Of a stretch of 64,000 nt of DNA, positions 1-8,581 are shown piece by piece (the stretch's first letter is position 1; each line of letters begins with the position of its first letter). Position numbers and translations under genes: made by a program. The notes under the pieces are model-generated. The model ran no database searches and was not told the origin of the DNA. It was given only the letters and a program-made list of their open reading frames with translations. The stretch comes from Streptomyces triculaminicus (GTDB lineage: Bacteria; Actinomycetota; Actinomycetes; Streptomycetales; Streptomycetaceae). The stretch is taken from positions 1,488,001-1,552,000 of the forward strand of contig NZ_JAFMOF010000001.1 in the NCBI RefSeq assembly GCF_017349075.1, in the 5' to 3' direction.

Positions 1-63
1 GCCCGGCGGGCGGCGTTATGAGGGTGGGGTGGTGGCTGCCGGGACCATCGGACCGGCCGGGGG

Positions 64-672
64 TCAGGCCTGGGCGAGGAGGCGGTCGAGCGCGCGCCGG
101 GTGCGGTCGGGGGCGAGCGGGTCGGCGAAGAGCTGGATGGCCTGGTTCAGCGCCAGGTAGAGGCCGACGAGCTCGTACGCGACCTGCTCGGGGTCGGTGC
201 CGGACGGCAGGTCGCCCGCCGTGACGGCGAGCCGCAGCTCGCCCACGAGCCGGCGCCGCCACAGCCGGTGGAGGCGGGCCACCGCCTCCCGTACGCGGCC
301 GCCGCGGGCGTCGAACTCCACGGAGGCGGTCGTGAAGAGGCAGCCGCCGGGGAAGATCTCGCGTTCGTGCTCCAGGTAGGTGATCCAGGCCTCGCAGACG
401 GCCCGCAGTCGCGGCAGGCCCGGAGTCTCGTGCGCGGCGGGTTGCCAGACCACGCGCAGGAAGACCGCCGACGCCTCGTCGAGCGTGGCGAGCTGGAGGG
501 TCTCCTTGGTGCCGAAGTGGCCGAGGATGCCGGCCTTGCTCATGCCCAGGTCGGTCGCGAGGCGCCCGATCGTCAGCCCCTCCAGCCCTTCGACCGAGGC
601 GATCGCGACGCCGCGTTCGACGATCCGCTCCCGCGTCCTGCGGGCTTCGGCGGCGGACTTGCGTGGGCTCAT
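64..672 (-). CDS. TetR/AcrR family transcriptional regulator
   Basis: A 202-residue one-component repressor. The N-terminal helix-turn-helix (about residues 12-58) shows the usual TetR pattern, with GLTIGRLATDLGMSKAGILGHFGTK as the recognition region; the C-terminal helical ligand pocket contains FPGGCLF, typical of YxaF/LmrA-like TetR proteins. The gene is divergent from the ketoacyl synthase III gene at 802, and a 24-bp dyad lies between them, so it probably represses itself and that enzyme. The ligand cannot be read from sequence. Start ATG at 672 has AGGATG a few bases upstream. Confidence 0.9.
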   Translation of the reverse strand: MSPRKSAAEARRTRERIVERGVAIASVEGLEGLTIGRLATDLGMSKAGILGHFGTKETLQLATLDEASAVFLRVVWQPAAHETPGLPRLRAVCEAWITYLEHEREIFPGGCLFTTASVEFDARGGRVREAVARLHRLWRRRLVGELRLAVTAGDLPSGTDPEQVAYELVGLYLALNQAIQLFADPLAPDRTRRALDRLLAQA

Positions 673-701
673 GCCGTCATCCTAGCCACTCGGCTCCCAT
701 T

Positions 702-725
702 TAGCTTCCGATCGATCGGTTGCTA
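702..725. promoter_or_regulatory. TetR-type operator overlapping a promoter
   Basis: A 24-bp dyad with outer arms TAGC and GCTA around a perfect 12-bp palindrome CCGATCGATCGG (708-719). It overlaps a good -10 hexamer TATATT (724-729) facing the ketoacyl synthase gene. Position and symmetry fit an operator for the divergent TetR protein; binding is inferred. Confidence 0.55.
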
Positions 726-801
726 TATTCCCCGGCATCGCCCGCGGCGCACCGCCCGCGCCGCACTCCGCCCTGCCGCCACCGAGCCGAGGAGATCAGC
801 C

Positions 802-1776
802 GTGCCGGGATCCCGTATCACCGCCCTGGGCCACTACCAGCCGTCGCGCGTCCTGACCAACGACGACCTGGCGGGCATGGTCGACACCAGCGACGCATGG
901 ATCCGCCGGCGGACCGGCATCGCCACCCGCCGCATCGCCGCCGACACCGAAACGGTCACCGACATGGCGGCCGCCGCCGCGGCCAAGGCCCTCGCCGCGT
1001 CCGGCCTGCAACCCCGCGACATCGGTCTGGTCACCGTGGCGACCTGCACAGCCGTCGACCGCTGCCCCTCGACCGCCGCCCAGGTCGCCGGCCGCCTCGG
1101 CATCCCCGCCGCCGTGGCCTACGACCTGAACAACGGCTGCGCCGGCTTCTGCACCGCCCTCGCCGCCGCCGACCACTCACTGCGCGCCGGTGCGGCCCGC
1201 CACGCCCTGGTCATCGGTGCCGAGAAGATGTCGGCCGTCACCGACTGGAGCGACCGCGGCACCTGCGTCCTGCTGGGCGACGGCGCGGGCGCCGCCGTCA
1301 TCAGCGTCAGCGGCGACGAGCGGGACGGCGGGAACGCCGGCGAGCGGGACGGCATAGGTCCCGTCGTCTGGGGCTCCGACCCCACACGCTCCGACGCCGT
1401 CCGCCTGGCCGGCGACTGGCACCCGCGCTTCGCCCAGGAAGGCCAGACCGTCTTCCGCTGGGCCACCGGTGAACTCCCCGCCATCGCCCGCGAGGCCTGC
1501 CGCCGCGCCGGCATCACCCCGGCCGATCTCGCCGGCGTGGTGACCCACCAGGCCAACCTCCGCATCATCGAGGCCCTGACGCGCCACCTCGACCTGCCGG
1601 AACACGTCCTGATCGCCAAGGACGTCGTCGACTCCGGCAACACCTCCGCCGCGTCCGTGCCCCTCGCCCTGTCCAAGCTGACCGAGAGCGGCCGACTGCC
1701 GCAGGGCGGCCCGGTGCTGCTGCTGGCCTTCGGCGGCGGCCTGTCCTGGGCGGGCCAGGTCGTCACCTGCCCCTGA
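802..1776 (+). CDS. 3-oxoacyl-ACP synthase III family protein (FabH-like)
   Basis: A 324-residue KAS III-type condensing enzyme, which joins an acyl-CoA starter to malonyl-ACP. The Cys-His-Asn triad is intact: Cys113 in NNGCAGFC, His249 in THQAN and Asn280 in DSGNTSAAS; the glycine-rich GGGLSW end is present. Start GTG 802 is preceded by GAGGAG. It stands alone, away from any fabD-acpP-fabF cluster, so it is more likely an accessory starter-unit or acyl-transfer enzyme than the housekeeping FabH. Probably controlled by the divergent TetR gene through the dyad at 702-725. Confidence 0.88.
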   Translation: MPGSRITALGHYQPSRVLTNDDLAGMVDTSDAWIRRRTGIATRRIAADTETVTDMAAAAAAKALAASGLQPRDIGLVTVATCTAVDRCPSTAAQVAGRLGIPAAVAYDLNNGCAGFCTALAAADHSLRAGAARHALVIGAEKMSAVTDWSDRGTCVLLGDGAGAAVISVSGDERDGGNAGERDGIGPVVWGSDPTRSDAVRLAGDWHPRFAQEGQTVFRWATGELPAIAREACRRAGITPADLAGVVTHQANLRIIEALTRHLDLPEHVLIAKDVVDSGNTSAASVPLALSKLTESGRLPQGGPVLLLAFGGGLSWAGQVVTCP

Positions 1777-1875
1777 CGAAGCCGGGCACTGATCCCGGCA
1801 CTGCCCGTGATCTGGCTCGCGATCTGGCTCGCGCGGGGGAGGCGCCGGGTGCGAGGCCGCTGCGAGACTGCCGAT

Positions 1876-3120
1876 GTGCTCACGCTGATACGTCCGCTTT
1901 CGCGCGCGGACACCTACCGAGGCTGGCTGTACGCACTGCTCGGCGCGGCCACCGGCCTCCTGACCCTTCCCGTGGCGACGCTCGTCACCGCCGCGACCCC
2001 GCGGGACTGGCCGGGGCCGGTGCGCACCACGGTGCTCCTGGCCGCCTGGGCGGCGCTCACGGCGGCCGCCGGCTGCCCGCGTCCCGCCCGCCACGCCTGC
2101 GTACGCCTGGCCAACCGCCTGCTCGGCACGGCCCTTCCGGCCCCGGTCGCGGCGGCGGAGCACCCGCGCGTGCCGCACCGGACGCGTACGGCGGCCTGGC
2201 TGGTGCTGCACGCGCTGGCCGGATGCGTGACGGCGGCCGTGACGGCCTTCGCCCTGGTGGTAGCCGTCCCCCTGGTCGCCGTCTGGCTGAAGGGCGGCGA
2301 GCGGATCACCCTGCTCGTGCCCGTCGACGTGGCCGGCGGGGTGCGCGGGGCGTGGACGCTGCCGGCGGCTGCCGCGCTCCTCGCCCTGGCCTGCTGCACC
2401 GCCGCCGCCACGACAGCGCTCCTGCGGCTCCTCGCGCCCACCCTGCTGGGCCACCGCCCCGACGAACGCCTCGCCGCGCTCGAGACGCAGATGCGTCACC
2501 TGACGCACCGCAACCGCCTGGCACAGGAGTTGCACGACTCCATCGGTCACACGCTCACGTCCTCCACCATCCAGGCGGCGGTGGCGAGAGAGCTGATGGA
2601 CACCGACCCGGCCGCCGCCCGCCGCGCCCTGACCGGCCTCGAGGAGGCCTCCAGGGCCGCCATGGACGACCTCGACCACGTCCTCGGCATCCTCCGCCAG
2701 GAACGCGCCCCGACCGCCCCGCCGTACGCCCTCGCCGACCTCCCGGCGCTGGTGGACCGCGTCCGGCACACCGGTACGGACGTACGCGCCGACCTCGAGG
2801 GCGACCTGGCGGCCGTACCGGCCACCGTCTCCCGCGAGGCGTACCGGATCGTCCAGGAAGGCCTCACCAACGCCCTGCGGCACGGCGACCGGTCCCGGAT
2901 CGGCCTGCGGGTGACGGTCACGGCGGCCCGCCTGGAGCTGGAGATAGCCAACGCGGTCTCCGGCCGCGCCCGCCTCGCGCGGCGCTCCCGCCACGGGCAG
3001 GGCGTCGACGGCGTCGTGGAGCGCGTCCAGCTCCTGCGGGGCGAGGCCTACGCCGGGCCGGACCCCGAGGGCACCGGCTGGCTGCTCACCGCCCGCATCC
3101 CCCTACGGTCGGCGGCATGA
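1876..3120 (+). CDS. sensor histidine kinase (NarL/LuxR-type two-component)
   Basis: An approximately 414-residue kinase. The N-terminal half has several hydrophobic segments (about residues 15-180). A HisKA_3 dimerisation domain follows, with the phospho-accepting His220 in LAQELHDSIGH, then an ATPase domain with the N-box EGLTNALRHG. The last codons overlap the response regulator start (ATGA at 3117-3120), so the two are translationally coupled. GTG 1876 is chosen because it precedes the first membrane segment; an upstream in-frame start at 1807 would add about 23 residues of unlikely sequence. The signal sensed is unknown. Confidence 0.85.
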   Translation: MLTLIRPLSRADTYRGWLYALLGAATGLLTLPVATLVTAATPRDWPGPVRTTVLLAAWAALTAAAGCPRPARHACVRLANRLLGTALPAPVAAAEHPRVPHRTRTAAWLVLHALAGCVTAAVTAFALVVAVPLVAVWLKGGERITLLVPVDVAGGVRGAWTLPAAAALLALACCTAAATTALLRLLAPTLLGHRPDERLAALETQMRHLTHRNRLAQELHDSIGHTLTSSTIQAAVARELMDTDPAAARRALTGLEEASRAAMDDLDHVLGILRQERAPTAPPYALADLPALVDRVRHTGTDVRADLEGDLAAVPATVSREAYRIVQEGLTNALRHGDRSRIGLRVTVTAARLELEIANAVSGRARLARRSRHGQGVDGVVERVQLLRGEAYAGPDPEGTGWLLTARIPLRSAA

Positions 3121-3792
3121 CCGTGACCGTGCTCATCGCCGACGACGAGGAACTCACCCGCACCGGCCTGCGAACCCTTCTCTCGGCCAGAGAGGGCCTG
3201 CGCGTCGTCGGCGAGGCCGCCGACGGCGAGCAGGCCCTGGCCCTCGCCGCCGAACTCCGCCCCGACGTCGTGCTGATGGACGTGCGCATGCCCAAAGTCG
3301 ACGGCATCGAGGCCACCCGCCGCCTGCAGGCAGACTTCCCCGACCCGCCGAAGGTGGTGGTGATCACGACCTTCGAGAACGACGAGTACGTCTACGACGC
3401 CCTCCGCGCCGGCGCCGCCGGCTTCGTCCTCAAACGCTCCCCCTCGGAACAGATCGCCCACGCCATCCGCGTCGTCGCCACCACCGACTCCCTCCTCTTC
3501 CCCGATGCCGTCCGCAACCTCGCCGCCGCCCGCCCCACCCCGCTCCCCGGCCCCCACGCGGTACCCCGCCCTCACCCACCGGGAACTGGAGATCCTTCGC
3601 CTCATGGCGGGCGGCCTGTCCAACCCGGACATCGCCCACGCCCTCGTCGTCAGCCTGGAGACGGTCAAGACCCACGTGAGCAACCTCCTGGCCAAACTCT
3701 CCGCCCGCAACCGCACCCAGGCCGTGATCCTCGCCTACGAATACGGCTACGTCACCGCGGGCGGCGGCCACGTCCCGCCCCGGCCGGCCTGA
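3117..3792 (+). CDS. response regulator, NarL/FixJ type, frame-broken
   Basis: Partner of the upstream kinase. The receiver domain (MTVTVLIADDEELTRTG, phospho-acceptor Asp55 in LMDVRMP) runs in one frame to about 3550. The LuxR-type DNA-binding domain (LTHRELEILRLMAGGLSN, then LETVKTHVSNLLAKL) continues in another frame from about 3556 to the stop at 3792. Removing one C from the CCCCC run at 3551-3555 rejoins both into a normal protein of about 224 residues (PLPGP-TRYPALTHRE). Both halves look fully conserved, so a sequencing indel or a very recent mutation is likelier than old decay. Start ATG 3117 overlaps the kinase stop. Confidence 0.75.
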
Positions 3793-3823
3793 GCCGGCCG
3801 CCGGGGCCTGACGACGGGCAAAG

Positions 3824-3866
3824 GCCGGCGGCCGTATCCGGGGGATTCCCGGATACGGCCGCCGGC
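3824..3866. terminator. bidirectional hairpin terminator
   Basis: An 18-bp perfect inverted repeat (3824-3841 with 3849-3866, 7-nt loop) lies between the convergent response regulator and copper ATPase genes. It lacks a U tract, as is usual for actinomycete terminators. Confidence 0.7.
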
Positions 3867-3883
3867 GGGCCTGCCTGGACTCC

Positions 3884-6208
3884 TTACCGGAAGCGGCGGA
3901 GGCGGAGGCTGTTGGTGACGACGAAGACGGAGGAGAAGGCCATGGCCGCACCGGCGATCATCGGGTTGAGCAGGCCGGCCGCCGCGAGGGGAAGGGCGGC
4001 GATGTTGTAGCCGAAGGCCCAGAAGAGGTTGCCCTTGATGGTGCCGAGGGTGCGGCGGGAGAGCCGGATGGCGTCCGCCGCCACGAGCAGGTCGCCGCGG
4101 ACGAGGGTGAGGTCGCCGGCCTCGATGGCCGCGTCGGTGCCGGTACCCATGGCCAGGCCGAGGTCGGCGGTGGCCAGGGCTGCCGCGTCGTTGACGCCGT
4201 CGCCGACCATGGCGACGGTACGGCCCTCGGCCTGCAGGCGCTTGACGACGTCGACCTTGTCCTGGGGGAGGACTTCGGCGATGACCTCGTCGATGCCCAC
4301 CTCGCGGGCGACTGCCTCGGCGACGGCCTTGTTGTCACCGGTCAGCAGGACGGGGGTCAGCCCGAGGCGGCGCAGTTCGGCGATGGCGGCGGCGCTGGTG
4401 TCCTTGACGGCGTCGGCGACGGTGAGGACGCCGCGGGCCTGGCCGTCCCAGGCCACGGCCACGGCGGTGCGGCCCTCGGCTTCCGCGGCGGCCTTCGCCG
4501 CGGCGAGTTCGACCGGCAGTTCGATGACCCTCCCCCAAGGACCTCCGACAAGCTCCGGTCCAGGGGGTGCCCCCATGGCCAGCAGCTTCTCGCGGCCGAC
4601 GAGGACGGCGTGTCCGTCGACGACGCCCTGGACGCCGAGGCCGGCGATGTTCTCGAAGCTCTCGGGGACGGGCAGGGCGCCGGTGCGCGTGGTGGCGCCG
4701 TCGGCGATGGCGCGGGCGATGGGGTGCTCGGAGGCGTGCTCCAGGGCGCCGGCCAGGCGCAGCAGGTCCTGTTCGGTGACGCCGGGGGCGGTGATGACCT
4801 CGTGCAGGGCCATCTTGCCGGTGGTGACGGTGCCGGTCTTGTCCAGGACGACGGTGTCGACGCGGCGGGTGGACTCCAGGACCTCGGGGCCCTTGATGAG
4901 GATGCCGAGCTGGGCGCCGCGGCCGGTGCCGACCATGAGGGCGGTGGGGGTGGCGAGTCCCAGGGCGCAGGGGCAGGCGATGATCAGTACGGCGACGGCG
5001 GCGGTGAAGGCGGCGGTGGCGTCGCCGGTGACCGCGAGCCAGGTGAGCAGGGTGCCGAGGGCGATGAGAAGGACGACGGGGACGAAGACGCCGGAGATGC
5101 GGTCGGCCAGGCGCTGGACGGCGGCCTTGCCGTTCTGGGCGTCTTCGACCAGCTTGGCCATGCGGGAGAGCTGGGTGTCCGAGCCGACCCGGGTGGCCTC
5201 GACGACCAGACGGCCGGAGACGTTGACGGTGGCGCCGGTGACGGCGTCGCCCACGGTCACGTCGACGGGGACGGACTCGCCGGTGAGCATCGAGGCGTCG
5301 ACGGCCGAACTGCCCTCGACCACCGTGCCGTCGGTGGCGATCTTCTCGCCGGGCCGTACGACGAACCGGTCGCCGGCCATCAGCTCCGCCACGGGTATGC
5401 GGGTTTCGCGCCCGTCGCGCAGCACGGTCACGTCCTTGGCGCCCAGCTCCAGCAGCGCTCGCAGGGCGGCACCGGCCTTGCGCTTGGACTTCGCCTCCAG
5501 GTAGCGCCCGGCGAGGATGAAGGCGGTGACGCCGGCGGCGGCCTCCAGGTAGATGGAGGAGGAGCCGTCCGTACGGGAGACGGCGAAGTCGAAGCCGTGG
5601 CGCATGCCCGGCATGCCGGCGTGGCCGAAGAACAGGGCCCACAGCGACCAGCCGAGGGCCGCGAGCGTACCGATCGACACCAGCGTGTCCATCGTCGCCG
5701 CCCCGTGCCGGGCGTTGGTCCACGCCGCCCGGTGGAACGGCAGCGCGCCCCACACCACCACCGGCGCGGCCAGGGTCAGGGACAGCCACTGCCAGTTGTC
5801 GAACTGCAGCGCCGGCACCATCGCCATCAGGACGACCGGCACCGCGAGCACCAGCGAGACCAGCAGCCGCTGCCGCAGGGCGCCGACTTCTCCGCCACCG
5901 TGGCCGGGCTCCTGCCCCTGCGGCGTCTCCGCTTCCGCGCGGGCGGTCGCCTTGGGCGGTTCCTGCGCGGTGTAGCCGGTCTTCTCGACGGTGGCGATCA
6001 GCTCGGCGACCTCCACACCCGGCCCGTAGGCGACCTTGGCCTTCTCGGTCGCGAAGTTGACCGTCGCCGTGACGCCGTCCATCCGGTTGAGCTTCTTCTC
6101 GATGCGCGCCGCGCAGGACGCGCAGGTCATGCCACCGATGGAAAGTTCGACTTCGGAGGCGGCGGGCGCGGCGGTTGTCGGGGCCTTCTCGAGAGCGGTG
6201 CTGGTCAT
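3884..6208 (-). CDS. copA: copper-translocating P1B-type ATPase
   Basis: A 774-residue membrane pump exporting Cu(I). Order: one N-terminal heavy-metal domain (GMTCASC, about residues 27-33); membrane helices; actuator loop with TGES; the transmembrane CPC motif (IACPCALG, about residue 412); phosphorylation motif DKTGT near residue 456; the SEHP of the nucleotide domain; and the hinge [10 protein letters not shown]. Start ATG 6208 has AGGAG about 9 nt upstream. It lies about 100 nt behind the CopZ-like gene, behind a CsoR-type site. Oddity: residues about 545-560 ([14 protein letters not shown] and flanks) appear to be an in-frame insertion derived from a palindromic repeat (see 4528-4575). 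Confidence 0.93.
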   Translation of the reverse strand: MTSTALEKAPTTAAPAASEVELSIGGMTCASCAARIEKKLNRMDGVTATVNFATEKAKVAYGPGVEVAELIATVEKTGYTAQEPPKATARAEAETPQGQEPGHGGGEVGALRQRLLVSLVLAVPVVLMAMVPALQFDNWQWLSLTLAAPVVVWGALPFHRAAWTNARHGAATMDTLVSIGTLAALGWSLWALFFGHAGMPGMRHGFDFAVSRTDGSSSIYLEAAAGVTAFILAGRYLEAKSKRKAGAALRALLELGAKDVTVLRDGRETRIPVAELMAGDRFVVRPGEKIATDGTVVEGSSAVDASMLTGESVPVDVTVGDAVTGATVNVSGRLVVEATRVGSDTQLSRMAKLVEDAQNGKAAVQRLADRISGVFVPVVLLIALGTLLTWLAVTGDATAAFTAAVAVLIIACPCALGLATPTALMVGTGRGAQLGILIKGPEVLESTRRVDTVVLDKTGTVTTGKMALHEVITAPGVTEQDLLRLAGALEHASEHPIARAIADGATTRTGALPVPESFENIAGLGVQGVVDGHAVLVGREKLLAMGAPPGPELVGGPWGRVIELPVELAAAKAAAEAEGRTAVAVAWDGQARGVLTVADAVKDTSAAAIAELRRLGLTPVLLTGDNKAVAEAVAREVGIDEVIAEVLPQDKVDVVKRLQAEGRTVAMVGDGVNDAAALATADLGLAMGTGTDAAIEAGDLTLVRGDLLVAADAIRLSRRTLGTIKGNLFWAFGYNIAALPLAAAGLLNPMIAGAAMAFSSVFVVTNSLRLRRFR
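4528..4575. repeat. palindromic short repeat inserted in frame in copA
   Basis: A stretch of about 48 bases with near-complementary ends (CTCCCCCAAGGACC versus GGTCCAGGGGGTGC) interrupts the nucleotide-binding domain of CopA between GREKLL and [13 protein letters not shown], which are adjacent in CopA proteins I recall. The length is divisible by three, so the frame is kept. It resembles the small G/C-run palindromes scattered through Streptomyces genomes. Confidence 0.5.
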
Positions 6209-6310
6209 ACGGAGTCTCCTGGAGGAGGGCCGGAGCTGCGGGCGTCCATATCAGTGGAGCGGCACGATCCGGCGGTACCGGGAACTACGGGAGTACGGGG
6301 TGGGGGTATC

Positions 6311-6604
6311 TCAGACGCGGCCGGCGAGCTCGTAGCCCGCCTCGTCGACGGCGGCGCGGACGGCCTCGTCGTCCAGCGGACGGGTGGAGGTGACGGTCAG
6401 CAGGCCGGTGGCGGCCACGGCCTTGACGGACGTCACGCCGGGTATCGCGGAGACCTCCCGCGAGACCGAGCCCTCGCAGTGGCCGCAGGTCATGCCGGTC
6501 ACCTTGTAGACCGTGGTGATGCCGACCTGGACGTCGGCCCGGGCGTCGGAGCCGCAGGTGCCGGCCGGGGTGCAGCAGGAGGTGGAGTTCATCTGGGAGG
6601 TCAT
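6311..6604 (-). CDS. heavy-metal-associated domain protein (CopZ-like copper chaperone)
   Basis: A 97-residue cytoplasmic metal carrier. The HMA domain carries the MTCGHC copper-binding motif at about residues 38-43 and the expected beta-alpha-beta pattern. The N-terminal tail adds two further cysteine groups (STSCCTPAGTCGS), beyond a minimal CopZ, which could hold extra copper. Start ATG 6604 is supported by GAAGGAAG just upstream. It is the first gene after the CsoR-type operator and precedes copA in the same direction, so it probably delivers Cu(I) to CopA. Confidence 0.85.
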   Translation of the reverse strand: MTSQMNSTSCCTPAGTCGSDARADVQVGITTVYKVTGMTCGHCEGSVSREVSAIPGVTSVKAVAATGLLTVTSTRPLDDEAVRAAVDEAGYELAGRV

Positions 6605-6692
6605 GGCTGCTTCCTTCGGGACGCTGGTGCGGTGCCTTGCGGGGGGAGAAGTCCGGGATGGTGCCGGGCGTCTCCTTCCCACGAGCAGAAAC

Positions 6693-6713
6693 ATATACCC
6701 CCCAGGGGTATAT
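6693..6713. promoter_or_regulatory. CsoR-type copper operator
   Basis: A perfect 21-bp dyad, ATATACCCC and GGGGTATAT with a 3-nt spacer, lies about 90 bases upstream of the copZ start. The TACCCC/GGGGTA pattern is that of copper-responsive CsoR repressors in actinomycetes. No csoR gene is in this window. Confidence 0.75.
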
Positions 6714-6750
6714 GGGAAGGGTGGGTGTGCGGCCGCGCCGACGCCGGTGG

Positions 6751-7377
6751 CTAGGCGGGTGTTGCGAAGCCGGTGCAGAGTAGGCGGAGGCTCCGCGTGA
6801 ACTTCTCGTCCTGGCTCGGGCGCGGCATCGACGGGCTCATGAGCAGGGGGAACTGCTCGCGCAGTTCGGCGTAGCGCTCGGCGGTGACGGCCGGCGGCGT
6901 CGTCGGTTGGTTCTGCTCCTGGAGCACGAAGCCGGTGACGTGGCTGAGCAGGGTGTCGGCGGCGATGTCGCAGTGGTCGGCGGGTAGGCCGGCGTCGAGG
7001 AGGGTGCGCAGTAGGCGTTCCATCAGGGAGAGGGCGCCGGTGCTGAGCATGCCGGGGCTCTCGGCGAGGAGTTGGGCGCCGCCAGGGTGCTGTTTGATGC
7101 TCAGGCGCAGGGTGATGGCCTGGGCCTCGACCCGGTCCTGCCAGGTGGCGGTGGGCGCGAGGGCGGTCAGGGCCTCGGTGCCGGCGTCGTAGGCCTGTCG
7201 GCAGACCTGGTCGGCCATCAGCGCGAGCAGTTCGTCCTTACCGCGCACGTGGTAGTAGAGGCTTCCGGCGTGGGCGTCGAGACGGTCGGCGACCTGGCGC
7301 ATGGACAGGTTGTGGTATCCGACCTCGGCGAAGACGGCCATGCCTGCGGCGACGATGCGCTCCTTGGTGAGCTTCAT
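6751..7377 (-). CDS. TetR family regulator with TetR_C-type ligand domain
   Basis: A 208-residue repressor. HTH at about residues 20-45 (LSMRQVADRLDAHAGSLYYHV, then GKDELL), followed by a tetracycline-repressor-type C-terminal domain (about residues 70-200). It is divergent from the membrane protein gene at 7486; two related dyads between them (7397-7413, 7441-7457) are likely its operators, suggesting it represses both itself and the membrane protein. The HTH spelling SLYYHVRGKDELL is typical of TetR proteins that control efflux or membrane genes. Confidence 0.9.
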   Translation of the reverse strand: MKLTKERIVAAGMAVFAEVGYHNLSMRQVADRLDAHAGSLYYHVRGKDELLALMADQVCRQAYDAGTEALTALAPTATWQDRVEAQAITLRLSIKQHPGGAQLLAESPGMLSTGALSLMERLLRTLLDAGLPADHCDIAADTLLSHVTGFVLQEQNQPTTPPAVTAERYAELREQFPLLMSPSMPRPSQDEKFTRSLRLLCTGFATPA

Positions 7378-7396
7378 GGGGCCACCGTACAGCGTT

Positions 7397-7457
7397 TTCC
7401 AACACCGTTCGAAAGCTGTGCTAGCTTTGCGTCAGCAGGTTTCGAACGGTGTTGGAA
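7397..7457. promoter_or_regulatory. paired operators for the divergent TetR gene
   Basis: Two 17-bp dyads (7397-7413 and 7441-7457) share the pattern TTCsAAC-N3-GTTsGAA and are exact reverse complements over 20 bases (7395-7414 with 7440-7459). Their centres are 44 bp apart, about four helical turns. One lies near each gene start, as expected for autoregulation plus control of the divergent gene. Confidence 0.65.
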
Positions 7458-7485
7458 AAAACCGCAACGGGGGGAGAGTCAGGCC

Positions 7486-8154
7486 ATGGAGGCGATCGTC
7501 TTCAACGTGACCACGGCCGCGCTGATGGTCATGATGGTCAACTGCGGGCTCGGGGTGGTCGGCCGCGACACGCTGCGCGGGCGGCCGCTGCCCTGGGCGG
7601 CGATCGCCCTGACCGCGCTCGCCGTCGGGGGCGTCCTGCTCCAGCTGGCCTGGTCCGGCGCCATGGACGCGCTGGACGCCGACCCCGCCAAGTCCGGCTG
7701 GTGGCGCGAGTTCACCTCGGTGTTCATGCAGAACGGCGGCCTCTTCGGCGGCCTGTGGAACCTCGTTACCCTGGCCGCCGTCGCCGCGCTCGCCCAGTGG
7801 TGCTGGGGCGGCCCGCTCACCCTCGCCTTCTTCCTCGCCGGCATCGTGCTGCCCGGCCGCGTGGACACCCTGCTCGGATTCGGCGAGGGCCCCAGCATCG
7901 ACCCCCGCAACTTCGCCGGCAGCTCCGGTGCCACCTACTTCCTCGGCGCCACCCTTGCTCTCGCCTTCCTCACCCGAACCCGCCTGCCCAAGGAGATCGC
8001 GCTGGCGGCCGGCGTCCCGGCGCTGGGCCTCGCGATGTGGCTCGCCCAGGACAACGGGCACGGGCTGGTGTCCGTCTACGGGTTCGCCCTCGCCGCGGCG
8101 GTGTGGGCGGTCCGCCGCCGGGCGGCTCGCCCGGCACCCGGCCGGACGACCTGA
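7486..8154 (+). CDS. integral membrane protein of unknown function
   Basis: A 222-residue, very hydrophobic protein with about six predicted membrane helices (for example residues 10-25, 37-57, 88-125, 140-175, 185-210) and an Arg-rich cytoplasmic tail. I recognise no family motif; the loop between helices 2 and 3 (ALDADPAKSGWWREF) and an acidic/glycine loop (GFGEGPSIDPRNFAG) stand out. ATG 7486 has GGGGGAGAG upstream. It is the only gene downstream of the paired TetR operators, so it is probably induced by that repressor's ligand; an exporter or integral enzyme is possible but unproven. Confidence 0.7.
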   Translation: MEAIVFNVTTAALMVMMVNCGLGVVGRDTLRGRPLPWAAIALTALAVGGVLLQLAWSGAMDALDADPAKSGWWREFTSVFMQNGGLFGGLWNLVTLAAVAALAQWCWGGPLTLAFFLAGIVLPGRVDTLLGFGEGPSIDPRNFAGSSGATYFLGATLALAFLTRTRLPKEIALAAGVPALGLAMWLAQDNGHGLVSVYGFALAAAVWAVRRRAARPAPGRTT

Positions 8155-8267
8155 CCCGCGGCACTTCGGCGGCCGCTCGCGGCACGGAGGGAAGCCCGTA
8201 ATCGACGACTCTTGCCAGATCACGGGGCGATCTCAGTGCACCACAGCGGACCGCCCACCGGAACACG

Positions 8268-8304
8268 ACGAAGGCCCGGACCGCCGAGCGGTCCGGGCCT
8301 TCGT
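8268..8304. terminator. hairpin terminator next to the tRNA-Ser fragment
   Basis: A 16-bp perfect stem (8268-8283 with 8289-8304, loop CCGAG). It ends the membrane protein gene and was probably once the terminator of tRNA-Ser before the element was inserted. Confidence 0.7.
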
Positions 8305-8321
8305 CTGCCCTGGCGGGCAGA

Positions 8322-8383
8322 GGCGGAGGATACGAGATTCGAACTCGTGAGGGGTTGCCCCAACACGCTTTCCAACTGTGCGC
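8322..8383 (-). repeat. attachment-site repeat, partial tRNA-Ser copy (distal att)
   Basis: Matches 12247-12309 base for base over 54 positions apart from one missing C in a C run, then diverges after two mismatches. It covers the tRNA from the anticodon loop to the discriminator base, but the encoded CCA reads CCT here and the 5' half is absent, so it is a non-functional tRNA piece left by site-specific integration. Confidence 0.85.
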
Positions 8384-8581
8384 ACGGCGGTCCGAGGTGG
8401 TTCATGAACGTTCGCGCTGCAGGTCAGGAGGGGGCAGCGGACGACCATGAACCACAGCGTCCGGCAGTGCATTGGATAAAGACCGGGACAAGGACGGAAC
8501 CAGGGGAGCCCTTGGAGACCACCTCTGGCCAGCTGGCCCTACTGCGTGGGGTCACGTCGTTTGACGCGGGGTTGTTGCAGA
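8384..8581. other. gene-free stretch inside the element
   Basis: No reading frame with convincing codon bias or ribosome site. It contains a 12-bp palindrome GGCCAGCTGGCC near 8530. It may hold left-over attachment-site sequence or lost element genes. Confidence 0.4.

Noticed and set aside
802..1776. Start of a polyketide or fatty acid biosynthetic cluster
   Set aside because: No acyl carrier protein, KS/CLF or other pathway genes around it.
4610..6754. Open frame of about 714 codons opposite copA
   Set aside because: Gly/Asp/Val-rich antisense of the P-type ATPase with no domain or ribosome site.
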